A stretch of 64,000 nt of DNA. Source: CAYFYS01 sp965202905. GTDB taxonomy: Bacteria > Pseudomonadota > Alphaproteobacteria > MPNO01. Below, piece by piece: positions 45,675 to 55,473 of this stretch. How positions within the stretch are numbered: the first letter of the stretch is position 1; each line of letters opens with the position of its first letter. The notes under the pieces were generated by a model, which saw nothing but the letters and a program-made list of their open reading frames with translations, was not told the origin of the DNA and ran no database searches. The translations under genes and the position numbers were made by a program. The DNA lies in contig OZ241868.1 in assembly GCA_965202905.1 (NCBI GenBank), positions 2,728,001-2,792,000 on the forward strand. The letters are read 5' to 3'.

Positions 45675-46313
45675 TCACCGTCGGTTGGCGGGACGCGACG
45701 CCCGTTCGACATCGGAAAGGATCAGCAATCGTGCCGCCGAATCGGTCGCGCTGGGCGCGTGATGCACGGACATATGCCACGACTCCGCCGAATCCGTCAA
45801 TTCCTGGCGCCAGCGGGCCCCCTTCGGGAAGATGCATGTCGGCGGACGGTCCGGATCGGCTGTAAGAAACGGCGCGGCATAGTCGAGCAGCCGCGGCAGC
45901 GGCGCCAGCGCCCGCGCGGTCAGCACATCGCTCGGCCACGGCGCGAGATCCTCGATGCGGGCGCGATGGACCGCGGCGGGCGCATCGCTCAGGCGAACCG
46001 CCTCGGCCAGGAAGGCTGCCTTGGGCGCGTCGGATTCGACCAGATCGGTGTGCAGGCCGGTGACGATCGCCAGCACAAGCCCGGGGAGGCCGGCGCCGGC
46101 GCCGAGATCGGTGATGCGCCGGGCGCCGGGCGAGATGTGCGCGGCGATCTGGCCGCAATCGAGGATATGACGCCGCCAGACATCGTTCACGGTGCCCGCG
46201 CCGATCAGGTTGCGGCGCTGCTGCCAATGAAGCAGGACCGTGACATAGGCCTCGAGCCGTGCCTGTGTTTCACGTGAAACGTCGAGCGCGGCCGCGCATT
46301 CGGACGCCGACAT
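45675..46313 (-). CDS. rsmG: 16S rRNA (guanine-N7) methyltransferase RsmG
   Basis: The 212-residue methyltransferase has the SAM-binding DLGAGAGLPGLVLAIV, the LIGAGTVNDVWRRHILDC region before it and VESDAPKAAFLAE. The ATG at 46313 gives MSASECAAALDVSRETQARL, matching alphaproteobacterial RsmG N-termini; ATGs at 46325 and 46352 are also in frame. A parS site lies within codons for V-S-R-E-T. Confidence 0.95.
   Translation of the reverse strand: MSASECAAALDVSRETQARLEAYVTVLLHWQQRRNLIGAGTVNDVWRRHILDCGQIAAHISPGARRITDLGAGAGLPGLVLAIVTGLHTDLVESDAPKAAFLAEAVRLSDAPAAVHRARIEDLAPWPSDVLTARALAPLPRLLDYAAPFLTADPDRPPTCIFPKGARWRQELTDSAESWHMSVHHAPSATDSAARLLILSDVERASRPANRR
46266..46281. promoter_or_regulatory. 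parS site inside rsmG
   Basis: TGTTTCACGTGAAACG matches the 16-bp parS consensus at 15 of 16 positions. It lies in coding sequence at the start of rsmG, about 0.6 kb upstream of parA, and would be a ParB nucleation site. Confidence 0.93.
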
Positions 46314-46356
46314 AGGCGCCGGCATGGGCGTAGCTGGGCCCGCGCCGCGCATCTTG

Positions 46357-48225
46357 TCAGGCGATTTTTCGCGCCGGCTCACGTTTGACGAAGCGCAGGA
46401 GCGCGGCGATTGCCGCCGGGGTGAGTCCCGGTATGCGCGAGGCCGCCCCGATGGTGGCCGGCCGGGTGCGATCGAGCGTCTCGCGGGCCTCGCCGGACAG
46501 CCCGCCGATCGTGCTATAATCGAGGTGCGCCGGCAGGAGCAGCCGCTCGTCACGCCGGAACATCTCGATATCGGCGCTCTGCCGTTCAAGATAGACGGCG
46601 TAGCGGCAATCGATCGCGATCTGCTCGGCGATCGGCCCGTCGAGCCGGCCGAGCTCGGGCCACATCCGCGCAAGTCGCGAAACAGTGACCTCGGGATATC
46701 CCAGCAGGCGCGCTGCGCTGCGCGGCACGCCATCCCGGGCGACCGGGATGGCGTGCTGCGCAAGACTCGTCGGGCTTGCCGTCAGCCGTTCGCACAGCGC
46801 CCGGGCATCGTCGAGCTTTCGGGTTTTTTCGCCGAATCGCCGGGCGCGTTCGGCGCCGACGCAGCCGAGCGCGAGCCCCTTGGGCGTGAGCCGCTGGTCG
46901 GCGTTATCCGCCCGCAAGGACAGCCGGTACTCGGCCCGCGAGGTGAACATGCGGTATGGCTCCTGCGTCCCGCGGCCAACCAGATCGTCGATCATCACGC
47001 CGATATAGCCGTCGGCACGGTCGAGCGTGAACGCATCGGCGCGGCCCGCGGCGATAAGCGCCGCGTTGAGGCCGGCGATAAGCCCCTGCCCCGCCGCCTC
47101 CTCGTAGCCTGTCGTGCCGTTGATCTGGCCGGCGTGGAACAGCCGCGGCACCCGGCGCGTCTGAAGACTCGGCGCCAGCTCGCGCGGATCGATGAAGTCG
47201 TACTCGACCGCGTAGCCCGGGCGCAGCAGAGTACACCGTTCGAGCCCCCGGATGGCGTGGACCATCTCGGCTTGGATTTCTGCCGGCAGCGATGTCGAGA
47301 TGCCGTTCGGATAGACGGTGTGGTCGTCGAGACCTTCGGGCTCGAGAAAGATCCGATGGCGCTCGCGGTCGGCGAACCGGACGACCTTATCCTCAATCGA
47401 CGGGCAATATCGCGGGCCCCTGCTTTCGATCCGCCCGGAATAGATCGGCGAGCGGTCGAGATTGCCCCGGACGATCGCGTGGGCCGCGGGCGTGGTCCAG
47501 GCGATGTGGCAGTCGATCTGCGGCACAACGATCTGCTCGGTAAGCGTCGAGAACGGAACCGGCGGATCGTCGCCCGGCTGGCGCTCGAAGCATGTCCAGT
47601 CGATTGTCCGGCCGTCGAGCCGGGGCGGCGTCCCGGTCTTGAGCCGGCCGCGCGCGAAGCCCAGCCGGTCGAGCGTAGCGGCAAGCGCGACCGCCGGACC
47701 TTCCCCGACCCGGCCGGCCGGCGTGACGCGCCTGCCGATGTGGACCAGGCCGCGCAGGAATGTGCCGGTGGTCAGCACCACCGCGCCGGCGCGGATCGCC
47801 TCACCGGTGTCCGTCAAGACGCCGGCGGCGTGTCCGCCCTCGTCAACAACGATGTCGCAGATCGCCGCCGCACGGCGCTCCAGGCCGGGCCGGCCAGCCA
47901 GAATTTCCTGCACCGCCGCGCGGTAGAGCGCGCGGTCGGCCTGGGCGCGCGGCCCCTGGACGGCAGGCCCCTTGCGCCGGTTGAGCATACGGAACTGGAT
48001 GCCGGCGCGATCGATCGCGCGGCCCATCACGCCGTCGAGCGCATCGATCTCGCGTACCAGATGGCCCTTGCCGAGCCCGCCGATCGCAGGGTTGCACGAC
48101 ATTTCGCCGATCGTGTCGAGCCGGTGGGTCGCAAGCAGGGTGCGCGCGCCCATGCGGGCGGCCGCGCTTGCCGCTTCGCACCCGGCATGGCCGCCCCCGA
48201 CGACGATCACGTCATAGTCCGACAT
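46357..48225 (-). CDS. mnmG: tRNA uridine-5-carboxymethylaminomethyl modification enzyme MnmG (GidA)
   Basis: The 622-residue FAD protein has the dinucleotide motif VVGGGHAGCEAA at the start, the GidA signatures GPRYCPSIEDK (~270-280) and the later GQINGTTGYEEAAGQGLIAG, and the C-terminal helical domain for MnmE contact. Length is normal. With MnmE it modifies the wobble U34 of several tRNAs. Confidence 0.98.
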   Translation of the reverse strand: MSDYDVIVVGGGHAGCEAASAAARMGARTLLATHRLDTIGEMSCNPAIGGLGKGHLVREIDALDGVMGRAIDRAGIQFRMLNRRKGPAVQGPRAQADRALYRAAVQEILAGRPGLERRAAAICDIVVDEGGHAAGVLTDTGEAIRAGAVVLTTGTFLRGLVHIGRRVTPAGRVGEGPAVALAATLDRLGFARGRLKTGTPPRLDGRTIDWTCFERQPGDDPPVPFSTLTEQIVVPQIDCHIAWTTPAAHAIVRGNLDRSPIYSGRIESRGPRYCPSIEDKVVRFADRERHRIFLEPEGLDDHTVYPNGISTSLPAEIQAEMVHAIRGLERCTLLRPGYAVEYDFIDPRELAPSLQTRRVPRLFHAGQINGTTGYEEAAGQGLIAGLNAALIAAGRADAFTLDRADGYIGVMIDDLVGRGTQEPYRMFTSRAEYRLSLRADNADQRLTPKGLALGCVGAERARRFGEKTRKLDDARALCERLTASPTSLAQHAIPVARDGVPRSAARLLGYPEVTVSRLARMWPELGRLDGPIAEQIAIDCRYAVYLERQSADIEMFRRDERLLLPAHLDYSTIGGLSGEARETLDRTRPATIGAASRIPGLTPAAIAALLRFVKREPARKIA

Positions 48226-48398
48226 GGCCGGACCCTAGAAAGCCGGACGCCGAATGTCACCGGAAATCTGCCCAGTGGAAATCCGCCCGATGGGTTGGAT
48301 AACGTGTGCCATACTGGCAGCTAATGGCTGCTGAATCGAAGTGAAATCGCCCAGTCGAAGAACCTACGCCAGCGTCGATCCCCGATACGCCCAGGAAT

Positions 48399-48575
48399 GT
48401 GACGCGTGCGCTCGTGACCGCGCGGCCCAAGGACGAGGACGATTGGGACTACCTCAAGGCCGATGAGCCGGAGTATACCGCAGCCTCGCTCGGAAAGCTG
48501 ACAAAAGAAAAGCCAATCAAGCCCTTAACGGCTTACCGGTCACCTCGGTATATAATCCTCCGATGTTTCACGTGA
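48399..48575 (+). other. Possible 58-codon reading frame running into parS
   Basis: From GTG 48399 a frame reads MTRALVTARPKDEDDWDYLK and onward to RCFT, stopping inside the second parS. Its acidic composition looks protein-like and it may be the remnant of a small transferred gene, but no ribosome-binding site is evident. The rest of 48226-48563 holds no gene I can see; a TATAAT (48551-48556) sits just before parS. Confidence 0.3.
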
Positions 48576-48579
48576 AACC
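48564..48579. promoter_or_regulatory. parS site between mnmG and mnmE
   Basis: TGTTTCACGTGAAACC matches the parS consensus at 15 of 16 positions. It lies 2.3 kb from the first site, at the conserved position next to the end of mnmE. Confidence 0.93.
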
Positions 48580-48591
48580 TTGCGGCCCTCG

Positions 48592-49953
48592 CTATTTTCC
48601 GATGCAGAAGTCGCCGAAGATGACATCGAGCAAGTCTTCGACATCGACCCGGCCATTGATCCGCCCGAGCGCATGGAGCGCGGCGCGCAGATCCTCGGCG
48701 ACCAGCGCCACTTCGTTGGCCGCCTGGGCGCAAGCGAGGCTCTTGCGGCACGCCTCCAGCGCTAGGCGGTGTCGCATGCGCGTGGGGCCGGGATCGACGC
48801 CGAGAGCGGCCTGCTCCGCGACCAGCGCCCCCAGCGCGGCAACCAGATCGTCGAGTCCCTCGCCCGTCTTGACCGAGACCGGCAGCACCGGCTTGCCGAA
48901 GATCGTCGCCCCAGCCGGGACCGGGGTGAGATCGATCCTGTTGGCCACAATGACCGCGTTGTCCCCAGGCTCCGGATCGGCGTCGGCGGCTCCGGCGGCG
49001 AGCGCCGCGGCGTCGATCATCATCACTCTGACGTCGGCGGCCTCGGCGCGCGCGCGCGCGCGCGCGACGCCCTCGGCCTCGATCTCATCACCGGCTTCCC
49101 GCAGACCCGCAGTGTCGGCGACGAGCGCCGGGTAACCGCCAAGGTCGAGATGGATCTCAATGACGTCGCGGGTGGCGCCGGCGTGCGGCGAGACGATCGC
49201 CACGTCGCGCCCCGCCAAGTGATTGAGCAGGCTGGACTTTCCGACATTCGGCGGGCCGAGGATCGCGATCGAGACCCCGTCGCGCAGGCGCTCCGCGCGG
49301 CGCCCGTCGGCGAGGTGGCCCGCGATCGCAGTGCTGAGCGCTGCGATCTCGCCGCCGAGCGTTCGATCGATATCGGCCGGCAAATCCTCGTCCGGGAAAT
49401 CGATCATCGCCTCGACATGGGCCAGCGTACGCGTCAGCGCCGCACGCCAACCGTCATAGAGCGCGGCCAGCGCGCCGCCGGCCTGGCGCTGGGCCTGACG
49501 CCGCTGGGCCTCTGTCTCGGCATCGATCAGATCCGCGATCGCCTCGACCTGGGTCAGATCGAGCTTGCCGGCGGAAAAAGCCCGGCGGGCGAATTCGCCG
49601 GGCGCCGCGGCCACGAACCCGTCGAGCCTGCCGAGCGCGAGGCCGACGGCTTCGATCACCGCCCGGCCGCCATGCACCTGGAGTTCGGCCATGTCCTCGC
49701 CGGTATAGCTCCCGGGCGCGGGAAACCAGATCGCGAGCGCCTCGTCCAGGGTCTCGCCGGTCGCCGGATCGCGCAGACGAGCGCGCACCGCCCGGCGCGG
49801 CGGCGGCGCCTCAATACCGGCGATCCGGGCCAGCGCGACGCGCGTCCGGGGGCCGCTGATGCGGAAGACAGCAATCGCGGCCCGGCCCGGCGCGCTCGAC
49901 AACGCGAAAATCGTCGGCAGATCTTTCACGGCCGGCCCGCCACGACTTGCCAT
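48592..49953 (-). CDS. mnmE: tRNA modification GTPase MnmE
   Basis: The 453-residue protein has the N-terminal tetrahydrofolate domain (TIFALSSAPGRAAIAVFRISG; GEFARRAFSAGKLDLTQVEAI) and the G domain with G1 GPPNVGKSS, DTAGLREAGD (G3) and NRID (G4). It ends FCIGK with the catalytic Cys. A run of alternating CG (about 49049-49067) encodes Ala-Arg repeats in the G domain. It partners with MnmG. Confidence 0.98.
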   Translation of the reverse strand: MASRGGPAVKDLPTIFALSSAPGRAAIAVFRISGPRTRVALARIAGIEAPPPRRAVRARLRDPATGETLDEALAIWFPAPGSYTGEDMAELQVHGGRAVIEAVGLALGRLDGFVAAAPGEFARRAFSAGKLDLTQVEAIADLIDAETEAQRRQAQRQAGGALAALYDGWRAALTRTLAHVEAMIDFPDEDLPADIDRTLGGEIAALSTAIAGHLADGRRAERLRDGVSIAILGPPNVGKSSLLNHLAGRDVAIVSPHAGATRDVIEIHLDLGGYPALVADTAGLREAGDEIEAEGVARARARAEAADVRVMMIDAAALAAGAADADPEPGDNAVIVANRIDLTPVPAGATIFGKPVLPVSVKTGEGLDDLVAALGALVAEQAALGVDPGPTRMRHRLALEACRKSLACAQAANEVALVAEDLRAALHALGRINGRVDVEDLLDVIFGDFCIGK

Positions 49954-50007
49954 CGCCCCGGCGGCGGCGGCACACTGGACCTTCGCTCACGCGCGCGGGC
50001 CTTCCCC

Positions 50008-52022
<2,015 letters not shown>

Positions 52023-52026
<4 letters not shown>

Positions 52027-52505
52027 AGCGCCCGACGATGCCGGCCCGCACGATCGCCTCGCCGATCGGAAACCTAACCATCGTGGTCGAGAACGCGGCC
52101 CTGACCGGGCTCGACTGGCGCCGGTCCAGCCCGTCGGACGAGGACAACCTGCTCGACCGGGCGGAGGACCAGCTCAGCGCCTATTTCGCCGGTACGCTGG
52201 ACGCCTTCGACCTGCCGCTCGCGCCGCGGGGCAGCGCCCACGAGCTCGCTGTTTGGCAAGCGATGCGCGAGATCCCCGCCGGCCGGACGACGAGCTATGG
52301 CGCGATCGCTCGGGCAATCGGCTCCAGCGCGCGGGCCGTGGGCGGGGCCTGCGGGCGCAACCCGATCGCGGTGATCGTCCCTTGCCACCGCGTGGTCGGC
52401 GCCGGCGGCGCGCTGGGCGGCTATTCCGGCGCCGGCGGGGCCGAAACAAAGCGGTTCCTGCTGGCTCACGAGGGGGCGGAGGGGATCGCCGGCCGCCTGA
52501 TCTGA
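52023..52505 (+). CDS. ogt: Methylated-DNA--protein-cysteine methyltransferase
   Basis: The 160-residue protein has the alkyl-acceptor motif VIVPCHRVVG (~120) and the helix-turn-helix RTTSYGAIARAIG before it. It repairs O6-alkylguanine by irreversible transfer to Cys. It starts at GTG inside the yyaL stop. Confidence 0.96.
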
Positions 52506-52579
52506 GACCGGGTGACACTCACCGGACGCACGGCTATGGTGACGCTGGAGCGCCCGGACAAGACACAGGGAGATCAAAT

Positions 52580-53275
52580 ATGCCCGATATCAGCATCGAG
52601 GCGCATGACGGCGGCGCATTCGGCGCCTATCTCGCAACCCCCGCCTCGGGATCCGGCCCCGGGCTGGTCGTGATCCAGGAGATCTTCGGAGTCAACAAAG
52701 TCATGCGCGATTTGTGCGACGGCTTTGCCCAGGCCGGCTACTTCGCCTGCAGTCCGGACCTGTTCTGGCGCCAGGAGCCCGGCGTGCAGTTGACCGACAA
52801 GAGCAAGGAGGATTGGGACAAGGCCTTTGGCTACCTCCAGGGCTTCGACTACGACAACGGCGTCGCCGACCTGTCGACCGCCATCGGCCATGTGCGCGGC
52901 CTCGACGGGTGCTCGGGCAAGGTCGGCACGGTCGGCTATTGCCTGGGCGGCAGCCTCGCCTACATGACCGCTTGCTTCACCGATTCCGATGCTTCGGTCG
53001 GATATTATCCGGTGCAGATCGAGGGCCATCTCAACAAGGCGGCGAACGCCAGGAAGCCGGCGATGATCCACATCGCGGCTCTCGACGGCTTCTGCCCGCC
53101 CGAGGCGCAGGCCCGGATCGTCGAGGGCCTCGGCGGCAACGCCTTGTTCACCGTCCACACCTACGCCGATGTCGATCACGCCTTCGCGCGCATCGGCGGC
53201 GAGCACCACGACAAAGCGGCGGCCGATCTCGCCAACGGGCGAACGGCGACATTCTTCGAAACCCATCTGAGTTAG
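52580..53275 (+). CDS. Dienelactone hydrolase family protein
   Basis: The 231-residue alpha/beta hydrolase has QEIFGVNKVMRD (Glu that pairs with the nucleophile), the nucleophile Cys in VGYCLGGSLAY, Asp in AALDGFCPPE and His in DVDHAFAR. This Cys-Asp-His triad is that of carboxymethylenebutenolidase. The substrate is not fixed by context. An AGGGAG site lies 9 bases before the ATG. Confidence 0.93.
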   Translation: MPDISIEAHDGGAFGAYLATPASGSGPGLVVIQEIFGVNKVMRDLCDGFAQAGYFACSPDLFWRQEPGVQLTDKSKEDWDKAFGYLQGFDYDNGVADLSTAIGHVRGLDGCSGKVGTVGYCLGGSLAYMTACFTDSDASVGYYPVQIEGHLNKAANARKPAMIHIAALDGFCPPEAQARIVEGLGGNALFTVHTYADVDHAFARIGGEHHDKAAADLANGRTATFFETHLS

Positions 53276-53357
53276 GCCCGCCGGCGAGCGAGCGAACCGA
53301 CCATCCCCCGCCCGCCTCCGCAATGAAGGCCGGCGCCAGCCGCACGAGGACTCCCCC

Positions 53358-54332
53358 ATGACAAAAGCCATCCAGATCGACGAGCCCGGCCCACCATCCG
53401 CCATGAAGTGGCGCGAAGTTCCGCTCGGCAAGCCCGAAGCCGGCGACGTTCTGGTGCGTCACGGCGCGGTCGGGCTCAACTACATCGATGTCTACCACCG
53501 CAGCGGGCTCTATCCACTGCCGATGCCGCAGACGCTCGGCATGGAAGCCGCAGGCACAATCGAGGCGACGGGAAGCGGGGTCAAGGACCTCAAGCCGGGC
53601 GACCGGGTGGCCTATGCGACGGCGCCGCTCGGGGCCTATTCGGAGTCGCGCCTGATCCCGGCCGACCGGGTGATCAAGATCCCCAAGGAAATCGACGACG
53701 AGACCGCGGCGGCCATGATGCTCCAGGGCATGACCGCGCAATACCTGCTGCGCGAGACCTACAAGGTCGAGAAGGACGATACCATCTTGATCCACGCCGC
53801 GGCCGGCGGCGTCGGACTGATCGTCTGCCAATGGGCGAAGCTGCTGGGGGCGACGGTGATCGGCACCGTTGGCACCAAGCAGAAGGCGGACTTGGCGGCC
53901 GCGCATGGCTGCGATCATCCGATCGTCTACACCGAGCAGGATTTCGTAGAGCGGGTCAAAGAGATCACCAAGGGCGAGGGCCTGCCGGTGGTCTATGATT
54001 CGATCGGCAAGGACACCTTCCCCGGCTCGCTCGACTGCCTCCGCCCGCGCGGGCTGTTTGTGAGCTTCGGCAACGCCTCGGGGCCGATCGCGGCCTTCGA
54101 TACAGGGATCCTGGCGGCCAAAGGCTCGCTCTACATAACCCGGCCGTCGCTGCCACACTACACCGGCACGCGAACGGATCTGGTGAAATGCGCCAGCGAC
54201 CTGATCCGGGTGGTCGAGTCCGGCGCGGTCAAGATCGAGGTCAACCAGACCTACGCGCTGAAGGACGCCGCCGCGGCCCACCGCGACCTCGAGGCCCGCA
54301 AGACGACGGGGTCGACCGTCTTGATACCGTAA
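53358..54332 (+). CDS. Quinone oxidoreductase (zeta-crystallin type)
   Basis: The 324-residue NADPH-binding medium-chain dehydrogenase has GLNYIDVYHRSGLYP, the glycine motif AAAGGVGLIVCQWAKLLGA (~150) and a C-terminal YALKDAAAAHRDLEARKTTG. It lacks the structural zinc Cys cluster, as in Qor. It probably reduces quinones by one electron. Only 1 bp separates it from the next gene. Confidence 0.95.
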   Translation: MTKAIQIDEPGPPSAMKWREVPLGKPEAGDVLVRHGAVGLNYIDVYHRSGLYPLPMPQTLGMEAAGTIEATGSGVKDLKPGDRVAYATAPLGAYSESRLIPADRVIKIPKEIDDETAAAMMLQGMTAQYLLRETYKVEKDDTILIHAAAGGVGLIVCQWAKLLGATVIGTVGTKQKADLAAAHGCDHPIVYTEQDFVERVKEITKGEGLPVVYDSIGKDTFPGSLDCLRPRGLFVSFGNASGPIAAFDTGILAAKGSLYITRPSLPHYTGTRTDLVKCASDLIRVVESGAVKIEVNQTYALKDAAAAHRDLEARKTTGSTVLIP

Positions 54333-54333
54333 G

Positions 54334-55473
54334 ATGCCCTTTCGTTTCCTTCACTCGTCGGACTGGCAGATCGGGAAAGTCTTCCGCTTTGTCGGTGACG
54401 CCACCATGGGGCTTCTCCAGGAAGCGCGGCTGCGGGCGATAACGCGTCTCGACAAGCTTTGTCATGAGCATAACGTCGCGCATGTGCTCGTCGCCGGCGA
54501 TGTCTATGACATGGAAGCGCTCTCACCACGCTCGCTCAACCAGCCCTTGGAACGGATGCGCGGTTTCACGAGCGTCCAATGGCACCTCTTGCCGGGCAAT
54601 CATGATCCGCATCGTTCCAATGGGCTCTGGGAGCAGCTTCTCCGTAAGGGCCTGCCCGACAACGTTCATGTTCGGATCACGCCGGAGCCGGCGATCCTTG
54701 AGGACGGTTCCGCCGTCCTGTTGCCCGCGCCGCTGTTCCACAGACGCACGCTCGACGATCCAACGGCCTATATGGATGGCGTAGAACTGCCGGACGGCGC
54801 TATACGGATCGGACTTGCGCATGGTACCGTCACCGGATTCGGGTCCGATGACAAGGCCATGTCCAACTACATCGCACCCGACCGGCCGGACCGTGCCGGC
54901 CTTTCTTATCTCGCCCTGGGCGACTGGCATGGACAGAAGCGGATCAACGACCGCTGCTGGTACAGCGGCACGCCCGAGACCGACGCCTTCGATGTGACCG
55001 GCGGCGGCCAAGCGTTACTTGTGAACATCAAGGGGACGGCGGCGGCGCCTGCCGTGACGCCGGTTTCCACCGGACACTATACCTGGATCACGCTCTCGGA
55101 ACGGATCAACGGCCGCGCGGACATCGATTACCTCACCGAAAAACTGCGCGGCAGCGCCGACGAGTTGGATCGTGTCCTCGTTCATCTGGCTGTGGACGGC
55201 GCGCTCTCATTGGAGGATCGCCACTATTTTCAGGAACGGATTGTTGACGGCGTGTCCGCGGCGCTGTGCTTCATGCGGGTCGATGACCACCGCCTGTTCT
55301 CCCAGCCGACAGCCGACGACCTGGATCAGATCGACCGGGGCGGTTTCGTGCGCACGGCTGCCGAGAAGCTCAAGCTGTTGGCCGAAGGAGGCGAAGGGGA
55401 TAGCGATGTTGCCGCCGAGGCGCTGCAACGTCTTTATCTCGAGCATATGGAGCTACAGGCGGGGCAGCGATGA
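54334..55473 (+). CDS. SbcD/Mre11-like nuclease (YhaO family)
   Basis: The 379-residue calcineurin-like phosphoesterase has the metal motifs DWQIG (~9), VAGDVYDM (~53), LPGNHDPH (~88), GLAHGTVTG and ALGDWHG, then YSGTPETDAFD. It is the nuclease partner of the following ATPase (4-base overlap, ATGA). Composition is less GC-rich than the core genes nearby. Repair of DNA ends or defence are both possible; I place it with YhaO rather than classic SbcD because of partner type. Confidence 0.9.
   Translation: MPFRFLHSSDWQIGKVFRFVGDATMGLLQEARLRAITRLDKLCHEHNVAHVLVAGDVYDMEALSPRSLNQPLERMRGFTSVQWHLLPGNHDPHRSNGLWEQLLRKGLPDNVHVRITPEPAILEDGSAVLLPAPLFHRRTLDDPTAYMDGVELPDGAIRIGLAHGTVTGFGSDDKAMSNYIAPDRPDRAGLSYLALGDWHGQKRINDRCWYSGTPETDAFDVTGGGQALLVNIKGTAAAPAVTPVSTGHYTWITLSERINGRADIDYLTEKLRGSADELDRVLVHLAVDGALSLEDRHYFQERIVDGVSAALCFMRVDDHRLFSQPTADDLDQIDRGGFVRTAAEKLKLLAEGGEGDSDVAAEALQRLYLEHMELQAGQR

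Noticed and set aside
46324..48324. 666-codon plus-strand frame
   Set aside because: Antisense of mnmG, which is certain.
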